This document shows positions 9,696-18,815 of a stretch of DNA of 64,000 nucleotides, in pieces. How positions within the stretch are numbered: position 1 is the first letter of the stretch; every line of letters starts with the position of its first letter. The translations under genes and the position numbers were made by a program. The stretch is from Xylanimicrobium pachnodae JCM 13526 = NBRC 107786. GTDB lineage: Bacteria > Actinomycetota > Actinomycetes > Actinomycetales > Cellulomonadaceae. The DNA lies in the NCBI GenBank assembly GCA_001592145.1, contig BCWJ01000006.1:62001-126000 (forward strand). The letters run 5' to 3'. Under the pieces are notes generated by a model, which was not told where the DNA came from, made no database searches, and saw nothing but the letters and a program-made list of their open reading frames with translations.

Positions 9696-10781
9696 TTGAC
9701 CCAGCACGCCGTCGAGAACGCTCCTGCGACCGACCCCACGCTCGCGTGGCCGTACGTGCTCAACCAGCTCGTGGCGCGCCAGGACCTGACCGCGGACCAG
9801 ACGGCCTGGGCGATGGACCAGGTCATGTCGGGTGAGGTGTCGGCGGCCCGTCTCGCGGGGTTCCTCATGGGCCTGCGGTCCAAGGGTGAGACGGTCGACG
9901 AGCTGGGCGGGCTCGCCGCCGCGATGCTGCGCCACGCGACGCGGATCCAGGTCCCCGGTCGCACCGTGGACCTGGTGGGCACAGGCGGCGACCGCGCCCA
10001 CACCGTGAACATCTCGACCATGGCTGCGATCGTCGTCGCCGGGGCGGGCCTACGAGTGGTCAAGCACGGCAACCGGGCCGCGACGTCGGCCTCCGGTTCT
10101 GCGGACGTGCTCGAGGCGCTCGGCATCCGGCTCGACCACACGCCCGAGCGGGTCGCCCAGATCGCGCTGGAGGCCGGCATCACGTTCTGTTTCGCGAGCG
10201 TGTTCCACCCGTCGATGCGACACGCCGGCGTCGCGCGCAAAGAGGTTGCGGTGCCGACGGCGTTCAACTTCCTGGGTCCGCTGACCAACCCTGCCCAGAC
10301 GAGCGCCACGGCCGTCGGCTGTGCGGACGCGCGGATGGCCGGCCTCATGGCGGGCGTGTTCGCGGAGCGCGGCACCTCAGCACTCGTGTTCCGCGGTGAC
10401 GACGGTCTGGACGAGCTCGCGGCGACGACGTCGAGCACCGTGTGGGAGGTGCGCGACGGTGCTGTCGCGAAGGAGCGGATCGACGCGGCCGCCGACCTCG
10501 GCCTGCAGCCGATCGAGGTGGCCGACCTTCGGGGCGCGGACGCGGCGCACAACGCGCGCGTGGCGCTCGGTGTGCTCGACGGGAGCGACCGCAGCCCCGT
10601 GCGTGAGACGGTGCTGCTGAACGCGGCTGCGGCCTTCGCCGCGGACGGCACCCTGCCCGGCACCGCGGAGGGGACGCTCGTCGAACGCCTGGCCGCGGGG
10701 GTGGCACTGGCGGGTGCGACCGTGGACGACGGCGCGGCCCTGGCGACCCTGGAGCGCTGGCGGGCTGCGTCGGCCGCCTGA
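9696..10781 (+). CDS. trpD: Anthranilate phosphoribosyltransferase
   Basis: Transfers phosphoribosyl from PRPP to anthranilate (tryptophan pathway, step 2); 361 aa. Signature PRPP-binding loop [14 protein letters not shown] and [21 protein letters not shown] region near residues 90-145, and [18 protein letters not shown] start at 9696, preceded by GAAGGA at 7 nt spacing. It stands alone, away from other trp genes, and this position beside ctaE/qcr is shared with mycobacteria (Rv2192c, from memory). No Trp-rich leader peptide is visible upstream. Ends in a 7-bp hairpin overlapping its stop. Confidence 0.96.
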   Translation: MTQHAVENAPATDPTLAWPYVLNQLVARQDLTADQTAWAMDQVMSGEVSAARLAGFLMGLRSKGETVDELGGLAAAMLRHATRIQVPGRTVDLVGTGGDRAHTVNISTMAAIVVAGAGLRVVKHGNRAATSASGSADVLEALGIRLDHTPERVAQIALEAGITFCFASVFHPSMRHAGVARKEVAVPTAFNFLGPLTNPAQTSATAVGCADARMAGLMAGVFAERGTSALVFRGDDGLDELAATTSSTVWEVRDGAVAKERIDAAADLGLQPIEVADLRGADAAHNARVALGVLDGSDRSPVRETVLLNAAAAFAADGTLPGTAEGTLVERLAAGVALAGATVDDGAALATLERWRAASAA

Positions 10782-10791
10782 CCGTCAGGCG
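10775..10791. terminator. Convergent hairpin between trpD and the RAM-domain gene
   Basis: CGCCTGA-CCG-TCAGGCG, a 7-bp stem that includes the trpD stop codon. Position between convergent genes suggests bidirectional termination; it is short, so only moderate support. Confidence 0.45.
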
Positions 10792-10817
10792 ACCGGCGCG
10801 CGCCGTGGGTCCAGCGG

Positions 10818-11099
10818 TCAGTCCTCGAGGCCGAGCGCGAACGCCTGGTCGAGGTCCACGCTCGAGTACGCCCTGAAGGCGATGAGCGTCTCGGTGCGCA
10901 GCACGCCCGGAATCTTGTTGACGCCGTCGGCGATGGCATCCGCGAGCTCCTCGTGGCCACGCACCCGCACCATGGCCACCAGGTCGGCCTTGCCGGTCAC
11001 CGAGTAGACCTCGCTGACGCCCTTGAGGTTGACCACCTGGTCGGCAACCTCGGGGATCTTGTTCGGTTCGGTGTCGATGAGGACGATCGCGGTCAGCAT
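10818..11099 (-). CDS. Stand-alone Lrp/AsnC ligand-binding (RAM) domain protein
   Basis: 93 aa, containing only the alpha/beta effector-binding half of Lrp/AsnC regulators (VVNLKGVSEVYSVTGKADL; MVRVRGHEELADAI; TLIAFRAYS) without the DNA-binding helix-turn-helix. Such stand-alone RAM proteins bind amino acids and oligomerise; the partner here is unknown. ATG 11099 overlaps the end of the upstream nuclease gene by 7 nt and also has a TACGAT box 6 nt upstream (11106-11111), so it may be read from both an operon and a leaderless transcript. Proximity to trpD raises an amino-acid-sensing role (inference only). Confidence 0.85.
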   Translation of the reverse strand: MLTAIVLIDTEPNKIPEVADQVVNLKGVSEVYSVTGKADLVAMVRVRGHEELADAIADGVNKIPGVLRTETLIAFRAYSSVDLDQAFALGLED

Positions 11100-12832
11100 G
11101 AGGCCATCGTAGTGAGCCGTGAGCGGACCTCGCCGGAGACACCCGCGAGATCGGCGTGCGCGAGCGCCGAGCGGACGGGCACGCACCACGGCTCGCTCGT
11201 GTGCACCAGACGGACGCCGGGGGACTCCAGCCAGTCGAGCACCAGTGCCGCCTCTTCGGGGTGGCAGGCGGGTGCCGGAGGTACGGGGGCGTCGACGTGC
11301 TCCGCGGTGGCGCGCAGGGCGTCGACCACCGGCAACGGGTCCTCACCGGGACCGGTCACCGCGGTGGCCGCCAGGCGCGCGTGCCGCACCACGACGAGCT
11401 CCCACCCGCCGGGGCGGGTCGGCCTGGCGGCCACCAGCTCTGCGCACGTGGACAGCGGGGTGAGGCGTTGCGCCCGGGCCGCGCCCTGGACGTAGGCGCG
11501 CAGGCGTCCCGTCACGAGGCCCGCCTCCTCGAACCGCTCCGCGGCGGCCAGCCGCCCGATGCGTTCGGCGAGGGCGTGGACAACCGGGGAGGGGTCGCCA
11601 GTCAGCGCCGCGGCTGCGGCGTCCGCAACCGCGGCATAGGCATCGTCGGGTACGTCGACGGCAGTGCACGGCGCCGAGCAGCGCCCGAGGCCCGCGAGCG
11701 CGCACGGGCTGCCAGAGGTCCGAGCGACGGCGGGTAGGCGCCCCGTGCACTGGCGCAGCGGCAGGGCGTCGTGGAGGGCTTCGACGGCGTCGGCCGCGGC
11801 TCGCCGCGAGGGGAACGGGCCGATGTGGGGTGAACCGGCCCGCACGTCGCGGACCACCGAGAGACGTGGGTAGGCCTCGTCGGTCAGGCGCACCCAGGCC
11901 TGCCGTTCGGGGTGCTTCGAGCGGCGGTTGTAACGCGGCTCGTGCGCGGCGATCAGGCGCAGCTCGCGGACGGCTGCTTCCAGCGGGGTCGCGCACACCA
12001 CAGGCGTGACCTCGTGTGCGATGCGGACCATCTCCGTGATGCGCCGCCGCTTCTCGGCCGCCGTGAAATAGGAGCGGACCCGCTTGCGGATGTTGGTCGA
12101 CGTGCCCACGTAGAGGACCTCGTCACCCGGTCCCTTGAACAGGTACACCCCCGGTGCCTCTGGCAGCCCGTCGGCCAGGCCGCGCTTCTTGCGGACCTCG
12201 GGCGGGACCGGGTCGGCCGCCGTTGCGAGGTCCTCCAGATGCGTCACACCCATCGGCCCCAGGCGGTCGAACAGTGCGTGCAGCACGTCGACCGTCGCGC
12301 GGGCATCGGCCAGCGCGCGGTGCTCGGGCGTCACACGCGCGTGGAAGAGGTTCGCGAGGGTGGACAGCTTGTGGTTGGGAGCTTCGTCGCGGGGGACGAC
12401 ACGGCGTGCGAGCGGCACCGTGTCGACCACGGGGAAGCCCGGCCACGGGTACCCGAGCGAGGCGGTCGCTGCCTTGAGGAACCCGACGTCAAAGGGGGCG
12501 TTGTGCGCGACGAGGACGCAGCCGTGAGCCCACTCGAGGAAGGACGGCAGCACCAGGTCGATTGCCGGTGCCGTCGCGACCATGGCCGTGGTGATCCCGG
12601 TGAGCCGGGCCACGAACGCCGGTACCTCCCTGCCTGGGTTGACCAGCGACTGGAACTCGCCCAGCGTCTCGCCCCCGCGCACCTTCACGGCGCCGATCTC
12701 CGTGATACCGGCGTCCGCAGCACGAGTGCCGGTGGTCTCCAGGTCGACGACGACGAAGGTGACGTCGTGCAGCGGGGTGCCGAGGTCCTCGAACGAGGGT
12801 TGCAGCATCCCCGTGGCCGTCGTGCTGGTCAT
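11093..12832 (-). CDS. DEDDh 3'-5' exonuclease fused to a UvrC-type GIY-YIG domain
   Basis: 579 aa, two nuclease modules. N-terminal DnaQ/epsilon-like exonuclease (residues about 20-185): Exo I VVVDLETTG, Exo II HNAPFDVGFL, Exo III HRALADARAT, so all DEDDh residues are present. The second module (about 215-300) is a GIY-YIG nuclease (PGVYLFKG...VLYVGTSTNI) with a UvrC-like C-terminal part. Mycobacterial Rv2191 has the same architecture (from memory). It probably acts in DNA repair or proofreading; exact substrate unknown. ATG 12832 has TAGCGT 6 nt upstream (12839-12844) and no ribosome site, fitting a leaderless mRNA. Confidence 0.88.
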   Translation of the reverse strand: MTSTTATGMLQPSFEDLGTPLHDVTFVVVDLETTGTRAADAGITEIGAVKVRGGETLGEFQSLVNPGREVPAFVARLTGITTAMVATAPAIDLVLPSFLEWAHGCVLVAHNAPFDVGFLKAATASLGYPWPGFPVVDTVPLARRVVPRDEAPNHKLSTLANLFHARVTPEHRALADARATVDVLHALFDRLGPMGVTHLEDLATAADPVPPEVRKKRGLADGLPEAPGVYLFKGPGDEVLYVGTSTNIRKRVRSYFTAAEKRRRITEMVRIAHEVTPVVCATPLEAAVRELRLIAAHEPRYNRRSKHPERQAWVRLTDEAYPRLSVVRDVRAGSPHIGPFPSRRAAADAVEALHDALPLRQCTGRLPAVARTSGSPCALAGLGRCSAPCTAVDVPDDAYAAVADAAAAALTGDPSPVVHALAERIGRLAAAERFEEAGLVTGRLRAYVQGAARAQRLTPLSTCAELVAARPTRPGGWELVVVRHARLAATAVTGPGEDPLPVVDALRATAEHVDAPVPPAPACHPEEAALVLDWLESPGVRLVHTSEPWCVPVRSALAHADLAGVSGEVRSRLTTMASC

Positions 12833-12845
12833 GGCGGCACGCTAA

Positions 12846-12887
12846 GGGCCGCCACCGACAGACCCGTGATGGTCCCCGTGGCGGCCC
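12846..12887 (-). terminator. Probable terminator of the acyl-CoA synthetase gene
   Basis: 10-bp perfect arms GGGCCGCCAC (12846-12855) and GTGGCGGCCC (12878-12887) with a 22-nt loop, between the end of the acyl-CoA synthetase (12911) and the promoter of the nuclease gene. Confidence 0.5.
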
Positions 12888-12910
12888 GCAGCGGTCCCCG
12901 GGACGAACTC

Positions 12911-14755
12911 TCAGACGTGCATCGACTCGCGATCCTGCGTCGGGGCGTAGAGCTCCTCGATGCGCTCGGCGAACGACCGGAGCACCTGTGCGCGCTTGAA
13001 CTTCAGCGAAGGCGTCAGGAACCCGTTCTCCACCGTGAAGTCCGTGTCGAGCACCGCGAACTTGCGGATCGACTCGGCCCGTGACACGGCCTTGTTCGCA
13101 CGGGTCACCGCCTCGTCGAGCGCGGCGAGCACGTCGGGGTCGGTGCGGGCCTCCGCCACGGACATGGCGGGCTTGCCGTGCATCGACAGCCAGCCCGGCA
13201 GGCCCTCGGCGTCGATGGTGATCAGAGCCCCGATGAAGGGCCGGTTGTCGCCGACCACGACGCATTGGCTCACGAGCGCATGCGCGCGCAGGCGGTCCTC
13301 CAGGACGGCCGGGGCCACGTTCTTGCCCGCCGCCGTCACGATGATCTCCTTCTTGCGCCCGGTGATGCTCAGGAAGCCGTCGTCGTCCAGCGCGCCCAGA
13401 TCGCCCGTGCGGAACCACTCGCCGTCGAACGCGTCCGCCGTGGCCTGCGGGTTGTTGTGGTACCCGCGGAAGATGTGGTGGCCCTTGAGCAGGATCTCGC
13501 CGTCGGCGGCGATCCTGACGCCGCAGCCCGGGAGCTGGAGACCGACGCTGCCGATCCGGATCGCGTCGGGCCGGTTCACGCACGTCGGCGCGGTCGACTC
13601 GGTCAGTCCGTAACCCTCCAGGATGGTGACGCCGAGGCCCCGGTAGAAGTGGCCCAGGCGTTCCCCGAGCGGCCCCCCGCCTGAGACTGCGTATCGAACC
13701 CGGCCGCCCAGCTTGGCGCGCAGCTTGGAGTACACGAGCTTGTCGGCGATCGTGTGCTGGACCGACACCCACGCGGACGGACCCGCTGCGGAGTCCTTGG
13801 CACGGGACCAGGCGATCGCGGTCTCCGCCGCCCAGCGGAAGATCTTCAGCTTGCCGCCGGCCGCCGCCGTCTGCTCGGCCGAGTTGTACACCTTCTCGAA
13901 CACGCGCGGCACCGCGAGGATGTACGTGGGGCGGAACTCGCCGAGATCCTCCACCAGCGTCTTGACGTCGGGAGAGTGCCCCAGGACGGTGCCGGCCTGG
14001 ACCGCGAGGACCTCGACGTACCGGGCGAACACGTGGGCGAGCGGGAGGAACAGCAGCGTGCGGCCGCCCGGTATCGCGAAGACGTCCGGAACCTCCGGCA
14101 CGGTGTTCGCGGTCAACGAGACGAAGTTGCGATGGGTGAGCTCCGCACCCTTGGGGCGGCCGGTGGTCCCCGAGGTGTAGATGATCGTGGCGAGGTCGTC
14201 GAGCTGGGCAAGTCGGCGGCGGCGGGTGATCTCGGCGTCCGGGACGTCCACCCCGGCACGGGTCAGGGCGTCGATCGCGCCTTCGCGCCGTCCTGACCCT
14301 GTCGAAGGGTCGATGACCAGGACCTCGCGGCAGTCCGGCGCCGCGTCACGCACCTCCGCGACTGTCGCCGCGTTCCCCGCCGTCTCGACCACGACCACGC
14401 GCACCGCGGCGTCGGACAGGATCCACTGCACCTGCTCGGCGCTGGACGTCTCGTAGATCGGCACGGGGACTGCCCCGGCGGCCCACGCCGCGAAGTCGAG
14501 CAACGTCCACTCGTACCGCGTGCGGGACATGATGCCGACGCTGTCGCCCGGTTCGATCCCGAGCGCAACCAGGCCCTTCGCGACGGCGACGACCGCGGCG
14601 TCGAACTCGCGTACCGTCACCGGCCGCCAGGCGCCGTCCGTTCGGACCTCGGCGAACACACCGTCGGGTCCCGTGCGCAGGCGCTCCGTGAGGACGTCGT
14701 TGAGGTTGGTGTCGATCGGCGTATCGACACGGAGCGGACGCGTGCTCTCGTCCAT
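12911..14755 (-). CDS. fadD: Long-chain acyl-CoA synthetase (AMP-forming)
   Basis: Activates fatty acids to acyl-CoA via acyl-AMP; 614 aa. ANL-superfamily P-loop motif YTSGTTGRPKGAELTHRN, the A5-like motif EGYGLTESTAP, and the hinge/A8 region GEWFRTGDLGALDDDG are present. The C-terminal Lys region is VENGFLTPSLKFKR. Resembles mycobacterial FadD15, which has the same neighbourhood. ATG 14755 has TTGGAG 6-9 nt upstream; an 18-codon extension from TTG is less likely. Odd feature: nt about 14285-14310 encode a short Gly/Arg-rich insertion (STGSGRREGA) whose DNA is palindromic and looks like a Micrococcales intergenic repeat. Confidence 0.93.
   Translation of the reverse strand: MDESTRPLRVDTPIDTNLNDVLTERLRTGPDGVFAEVRTDGAWRPVTVREFDAAVVAVAKGLVALGIEPGDSVGIMSRTRYEWTLLDFAAWAAGAVPVPIYETSSAEQVQWILSDAAVRVVVVETAGNAATVAEVRDAAPDCREVLVIDPSTGSGRREGAIDALTRAGVDVPDAEITRRRRLAQLDDLATIIYTSGTTGRPKGAELTHRNFVSLTANTVPEVPDVFAIPGGRTLLFLPLAHVFARYVEVLAVQAGTVLGHSPDVKTLVEDLGEFRPTYILAVPRVFEKVYNSAEQTAAAGGKLKIFRWAAETAIAWSRAKDSAAGPSAWVSVQHTIADKLVYSKLRAKLGGRVRYAVSGGGPLGERLGHFYRGLGVTILEGYGLTESTAPTCVNRPDAIRIGSVGLQLPGCGVRIAADGEILLKGHHIFRGYHNNPQATADAFDGEWFRTGDLGALDDDGFLSITGRKKEIIVTAAGKNVAPAVLEDRLRAHALVSQCVVVGDNRPFIGALITIDAEGLPGWLSMHGKPAMSVAEARTDPDVLAALDEAVTRANKAVSRAESIRKFAVLDTDFTVENGFLTPSLKFKRAQVLRSFAERIEELYAPTQDRESMHV
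14285..14316. repeat. REP-like palindrome inside the acyl-CoA synthetase gene
   Basis: GACCCTGTCGAAGGGTC (14297-14313 region) is a near-perfect dyad. It resembles the CCTTCGACAGG-type intergenic repeats common in Micrococcales (from memory). It stays in frame, adding a few Ser/Gly/Arg residues. No second full copy was found in the window, so repeat status is an inference. Confidence 0.35.
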
Positions 14756-15006
14756 GCTGACTCCAATGGCAGGTGACGGTTCGTCTCCAAATGATACTCG
14801 GTCGCACAACCTGTGTGACCACCGTCACCGGGCGGGGTTCCGCGCCGGTGGGTAGGCGTCGCGCCGGCGCCCGCGCCGTGTGCGGGCGGCTGCCTCGATA
14901 GGCTGGCCCGACGCGACGTACCCCCGGTGCGTGGCGAACCACGTGCCGCCGGGCATACCGGCGCGCCGGACGGCCCATGACCCAGACACAGATGAGGAAC
15001 CAGGAC

Positions 15007-15951
15007 ATGCACGCGATCGGCGTCGACATCGGTGGCACCAAGATCGCGATCGGCGTCGTCGACGCCGAAGGGCAGATCCTCGAGCAGGTCCGGGTGGAGA
15101 CCAACCCCGACGACGCCGCGAGCATCGACCGCGCCATCGCGGACGCCAGCAACGCGCTCGCTCGACGGTACGAGATCGGCGCGATCGGTGTTGCCGCCGC
15201 CGGGTTCGTCAGCTCGGACCGCACGACCATGGCGTTCGCGCCCAACATCGACTGGCGCGACTACCCGCTCGGCTCCAAGATCGCCGAGCTCGTCGAGGCG
15301 GACGTGCCCGTCGTCGTCGAGAACGACGCGAACGCCGCCGGATGGGCCGAGTTCCGGTTCGGCGCGGGGCGCGAAGCGCGCGACATGCTCATGCTCACCA
15401 TCGGCACCGGCCTGGGCGGCGCCATCGTCGTCGACGGCAACCTGGTGCGGGGCCGGTGGGGCGTCGCCGCCGAGGTGGGGCACATGCGTGTGGTCCCCCA
15501 CGGGCACTACTGCGGGTGCGGGCACGAAGGCTGCTGGGAGAAGTACGCGTCGGGCAGCGCTCTCGTGCGCGACGCCAAGGCCGCCGTCGTGGCGCTGCCG
15601 CACCTGGCCGACCGGATCCTCGAGCTTGCCGACGGTGACCGCAGGAAGATCACAGGGCCGGCCATCACCCGAGCCGCCCAGGAGGGCGACGAGCTCGCCG
15701 TGTCGCTGGTCGCGAAGCTGGGGCGGTGGATCGGTGAAGGGGCCGCCTCGGTGGCCGCGCTGCTCGACCCCGAGCTCGTCGTCGTCGGGGGCGGCGTCGC
15801 CGCTGCCGGCGACCTGTTGCTGCTCCCCGCACGAGCGGGCTTCGAGTCGGCACTCTCCGCGCTGGGGCACCGGCCCGTCGCTCGCATCGAGCTCGCCGAA
15901 CAGGGCAACGAGGCCGGGATCGTCGGCGCTGCCGACCTCGCCCGTCGCTGA
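15007..15951 (+). CDS. ROK-family glucokinase
   Basis: Phosphorylates glucose (family inference), 314 aa. N-terminal phosphate-binding motif GVDIGGTKIAIGVVD, the second phosphate site LTIGTGLGGAIVVDG, and the ROK zinc signature CGCGHEGCWEKYASG (His and three Cys ligands) around residues 172-186. ATG 15007 is chosen over ATG 14977 or 14992 because GAGGA lies 8 nt upstream. TAGGCT at 14899-14904 may be the -10 element. No DNA-binding domain, so a kinase rather than a ROK repressor. Neighbouring pfp suggests a role in sugar-phosphate entry to glycolysis. Confidence 0.9.
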   Translation: MHAIGVDIGGTKIAIGVVDAEGQILEQVRVETNPDDAASIDRAIADASNALARRYEIGAIGVAAAGFVSSDRTTMAFAPNIDWRDYPLGSKIAELVEADVPVVVENDANAAGWAEFRFGAGREARDMLMLTIGTGLGGAIVVDGNLVRGRWGVAAEVGHMRVVPHGHYCGCGHEGCWEKYASGSALVRDAKAAVVALPHLADRILELADGDRRKITGPAITRAAQEGDELAVSLVAKLGRWIGEGAASVAALLDPELVVVGGGVAAAGDLLLLPARAGFESALSALGHRPVARIELAEQGNEAGIVGAADLARR

Positions 15952-15967
15952 GCCGTACAGCCCGCGA

Positions 15968-15985
15968 GAGGGTCGGAGGACCCTC
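15968..15985. terminator. Convergent hairpin between ROK kinase and membrane protein
   Basis: GAGGGTC-GGAG-GACCCTC, 7-bp stem, between the convergent kinase and hypothetical membrane gene. It overlaps the stop codon of the latter. Short but well placed. Confidence 0.5.
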
Positions 15986-16517
15986 AGACGACGGCGCCGT
16001 CGTCGTGGTCGTCCGGGTCGCGGCGGGTCGGCATGCGCCAGACGAGGATCCCGACGGCTGCGAGGAACGCGGCGGCGCCTGCGAAGCCCGACCAGCCCGG
16101 CAGGTGCAGCGTGGGCAGGGCCGGGCGCAGGACGAGGGCCAGCACGGTGAGGATCGGGACGCCGATGGCGACCGCCCAGGCGAGCGTGAGCAGCGGGTCG
16201 CGCCCGGTGACCACCGGGCCGGGGTCCGGCGGGACGTAGTGGCTCTCGGCGTCCTCCAGCGCCTCGACCTCAGGCGTCATCGGCCAGTCACGCGGCCCGG
16301 GGGTGCGCGCCACGACGCGGCCGGGAGCGGGCGCGTCCGGCGCCGTCGGCGGCGTGTCCAGGTCCCCGAGCTGGGAGACGAGCTCGGCCCAGCGGGTGTC
16401 GACATCGGCGTCGGGCAGCGGCTCGGAGGCGCGCTCCGGGTGGCGCTCATCACCCTGCTCGTCGCGCTGCGCGTCGTCGTCGCGGCCCGTGTCGCCGCCT
16501 GTGCTCGTCCCGGGCAT
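15984..16517 (-). CDS. Hypothetical membrane protein, acidic N-terminus
   Basis: 177 aa. The first about 110 residues are hydrophilic and rich in Asp, Pro and Glu, without recognised domains; then two membrane helices (LLTLAWAVAIGVPILTVLALVL and FAGAAAFLAAVGILVW) and a short charged tail. ATG 16517 has TAAGGT 6 nt upstream (16524-16529), the leaderless arrangement. Function unknown; located between the ROK kinase and plsC. Confidence 0.7.
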   Translation of the reverse strand: MPGTSTGGDTGRDDDAQRDEQGDERHPERASEPLPDADVDTRWAELVSQLGDLDTPPTAPDAPAPGRVVARTPGPRDWPMTPEVEALEDAESHYVPPDPGPVVTGRDPLLTLAWAVAIGVPILTVLALVLRPALPTLHLPGWSGFAGAAAFLAAVGILVWRMPTRRDPDDHDDGAVV

Positions 16518-16632
16518 GCCAACACCTTAGAGTTCTTGAGATGCCGTGCGCTGCGCGCCTCTCTCATTCGTCGCCCACGGTGGGCCGTGGGCCGTCGGCG
16601 GGTGGTGGGCTGATTCGTACCGAGGAGGACGC

Positions 16633-17418
16633 TTGTTCTACTGGCTCATGAGGCACGTCTTGGGGGGACCGCTCCTCAAGGCGTACTTCCGCCCCTGGAC
16701 GAAAGGGGTCGAGCACGTGCCCGCGGAGGGCGGCGCCATCCTCGCATCGAACCACCTGGCGGTGATCGACTCGTTCGTGCTGCCGCTGGTTCTCGAGCGC
16801 CAGGTCCAGTTCCTCGGCAAGTCCGACTACTTCACGGGTACGGGCATCAAGGGCCGGTTGGTCGCCGGGTTCATGCGAGGGGTGGGCACCATCCCCGTGG
16901 ACCGCGCCGGCGGCAAGGCGAGCGAGGCCGCGCTCAACACGGGCCTGCGCGTGCTCGAACAAGGGGGCCTGTTCGGCATCTACCCCGAGGGGACCCGTAG
17001 CCCCGACGGGCGGCTGTACCGCGGCAAGACAGGCGTGGCGCGGCTCGCGCTCGAGTCAGGCGCCCCCGTCATCCCCGTCGCCATGGTGGGTACGGACACG
17101 GCGCAGCGCGTGGGACAGGTGATCCCCAAACCGATCCCGATCGGCGTCGTCATCGGTGAACCACTGGACTTCTCTCGGTACCGGGGCATGGAGAACGACC
17201 GGTTCGTGCTGCGCGCCGTCACCGACGAGATCGTGTACGCCATCCTGCGCCTGTCGGAGCAGGAGTACGTGGACGTCTACGCCGCGACGGCAAAGGCGAG
17301 GATCGCGGCGCAGAAGGTGGCAGAGCGCCCCGTGCAGGAGCGCGGGGAAGGGGTGGCGCAGCGCCGCGGGGCCGACGCCCCTGCGCCGGATGAGCCTGGC
17401 CCCGCCGCCGAGGCTTAG
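16633..17418 (+). CDS. plsC: 1-acyl-sn-glycerol-3-phosphate acyltransferase
   Basis: Acylates lysophosphatidic acid or a related lipid; 261 aa. Motif I NHLAVID (NHX4D catalytic pair), motif II-like GKSDYF, motif III YPEGTRSPDG and motif IV VIPVAMVGTD are all present in order. TTG 16633 is chosen because GAGGAGGA (16622-16629) precedes it; ATG 16648 is the alternative. The C-terminal 40 residues are a low-complexity charged/Ala tail. Mycobacterial Rv2182c occupies the equivalent position (from memory). Confidence 0.92.
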   Translation: MFYWLMRHVLGGPLLKAYFRPWTKGVEHVPAEGGAILASNHLAVIDSFVLPLVLERQVQFLGKSDYFTGTGIKGRLVAGFMRGVGTIPVDRAGGKASEAALNTGLRVLEQGGLFGIYPEGTRSPDGRLYRGKTGVARLALESGAPVIPVAMVGTDTAQRVGQVIPKPIPIGVVIGEPLDFSRYRGMENDRFVLRAVTDEIVYAILRLSEQEYVDVYAATAKARIAAQKVAERPVQERGEGVAQRRGADAPAPDEPGPAAEA

Positions 17419-17460
17419 GATCGACCCAGCCCACCCTTACCCCACCGAAAGGTGCCTGAC

Positions 17461-18687
17461 ATGGCTGTTCGTCGCGTGGCCCTCCTGACCGCCGGCGGCT
17501 TCGCCCCGTGCCTCTCGTCCGCTGTCGGCGGACTCATCGAGCGGTACAACGAGCTTGACCCGTCGATCGAGATCATCGCCTACCAGTACGGCTATCACGG
17601 TCTGCTGACGGGCACGAAGATCGTCATCGGCGAGGAGGGTCGCAAGCAGGCAGGGACCCTGCACCGGTTCGGTGGCTCGCCGATCGGCAACTCGCGCGTC
17701 AAGCTCACCAACGCGGCCGACTGCGTCAAGCGCGGCCTCGTCAAGGAGGGCGAGAACCCGCTGACCGTCGCTGCCGAGCAGCTCAAGTCCGACGGCGTCG
17801 ACGTGCTTCACACCATCGGTGGCGATGACACGAACACCACGGCCGCCGACCTGGCCGCCTACCTGCACGACAACGGCTACGAGCTGACCGTCGTCGGCCT
17901 GCCCAAGACGATCGACAACGACGTGGTGCCGATCCGCCAGTCGCTCGGTGCCTGGACGTCGGCCGAGCAGACGGCTCTCTTCGGCGAGAACATCATCGGC
18001 GAGCACCGCTCGGGCCCGCGCATGCTCATCGTTCACGAGGTCATGGGGCGCCACTGTGGTTGGCTGACCGCTGCCTCGGCGGCTGCCTACCGCAAGCGAC
18101 TCGCCGCCAAGGAGTTCGCCCCCGCGCTCGGCCTCACGAAGGAGCGGTGGGACATCCACGCCGTGTTCCTGCCCGAGCTCGCGATCGACATCGACGCCGA
18201 GGCCGCGCGCCTCAAGGCGGTCATGGACGAACAGGGCAACGTCAACATCTGGCTCTCCGAGGGTGCCGGCATGCACGAGATCGTCGAGCAGCTCGAGGCA
18301 GCCGGCACCCCGCCGGCCCGTGACCCGTTCGGTCATGTGCGCCTCGACGAGATCAACCCGGGCCAGTGGTTCGCGAAGCAGTTCGCGCAGAAGCTGGGGG
18401 CAGAGAAGGTCATGGTCCAGAAGTCGGGCTACTTCTCCCGTGCGGCGGCGGCCAACGCCGAGGACCTGCACCTCATCAAGTCGATGACCGATCTGGCCGT
18501 GGAGTGCGCACTGCGCGGCGAGTCCGGCGTGATCGGCCATGACGAGGAGGACGGTGACAGGCTCAAGGCGATCGCGTTCCCGCGCATCGCCGGTGGCAAG
18601 GCGTTCAACGTCAACCAGGAGTGGTTCACCGGCCTGCTCGCCGAGATCGGCCAGCCGTTCCGGCCGGCGGCGCCCGCAGCGCACTGA
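17461..18687 (+). CDS. pfp: Pyrophosphate-dependent 6-phosphofructokinase
   Basis: Interconverts fructose 6-phosphate and fructose 1,6-bisphosphate using PPi; 408 aa. Phosphofructokinase motifs are GGDDTNTTAAD (second Asp typical of PPi enzymes, where ATP enzymes have Gly), PKTIDNDV (Lys typical of PPi enzymes), and MGRHCGWLT. ATG 17461 has GAAAGG 8 nt upstream; an in-frame GTG at 17452 lies within that site and is unlikely. TAGGAT at 17416-17421, overlapping the plsC stop, is a possible -10. The reaction is reversible, so the flow direction cannot be read from sequence. Confidence 0.94.
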   Translation: MAVRRVALLTAGGFAPCLSSAVGGLIERYNELDPSIEIIAYQYGYHGLLTGTKIVIGEEGRKQAGTLHRFGGSPIGNSRVKLTNAADCVKRGLVKEGENPLTVAAEQLKSDGVDVLHTIGGDDTNTTAADLAAYLHDNGYELTVVGLPKTIDNDVVPIRQSLGAWTSAEQTALFGENIIGEHRSGPRMLIVHEVMGRHCGWLTAASAAAYRKRLAAKEFAPALGLTKERWDIHAVFLPELAIDIDAEAARLKAVMDEQGNVNIWLSEGAGMHEIVEQLEAAGTPPARDPFGHVRLDEINPGQWFAKQFAQKLGAEKVMVQKSGYFSRAAAANAEDLHLIKSMTDLAVECALRGESGVIGHDEEDGDRLKAIAFPRIAGGKAFNVNQEWFTGLLAEIGQPFRPAAPAAH

Positions 18688-18693
18688 TCGCGC

Positions 18694-18802
18694 CCGGTGG
18701 TTGAGCCGGCCCCACCCCTGGCGCCCTCTCGCCGCACGGAGGGTCGCCGGGGGACCTGGGAGTCGAGACCACCCGTAAGGTTTCGGCAGGCTCAACCACC
18801 GG
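18694..18802. repeat. Long inverted repeat between pfp and aroG
   Basis: CCGGTGGTTGAGCC (18694-18707) and its exact complement GGCTCAACCACCGG (18789-18802) flank 81 nt that contain smaller internal complementary segments. The arm sequence resembles the GGTTGAGC...GCTCAACC intergenic repeats familiar from Micrococcales genomes. The right arm ends inside the aroG ribosome-binding stretch (GGAAGG about 18801-18806), so folding could mask it. Confidence 0.6.
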
Positions 18803-18815
18803 AAGGCACCACCAG

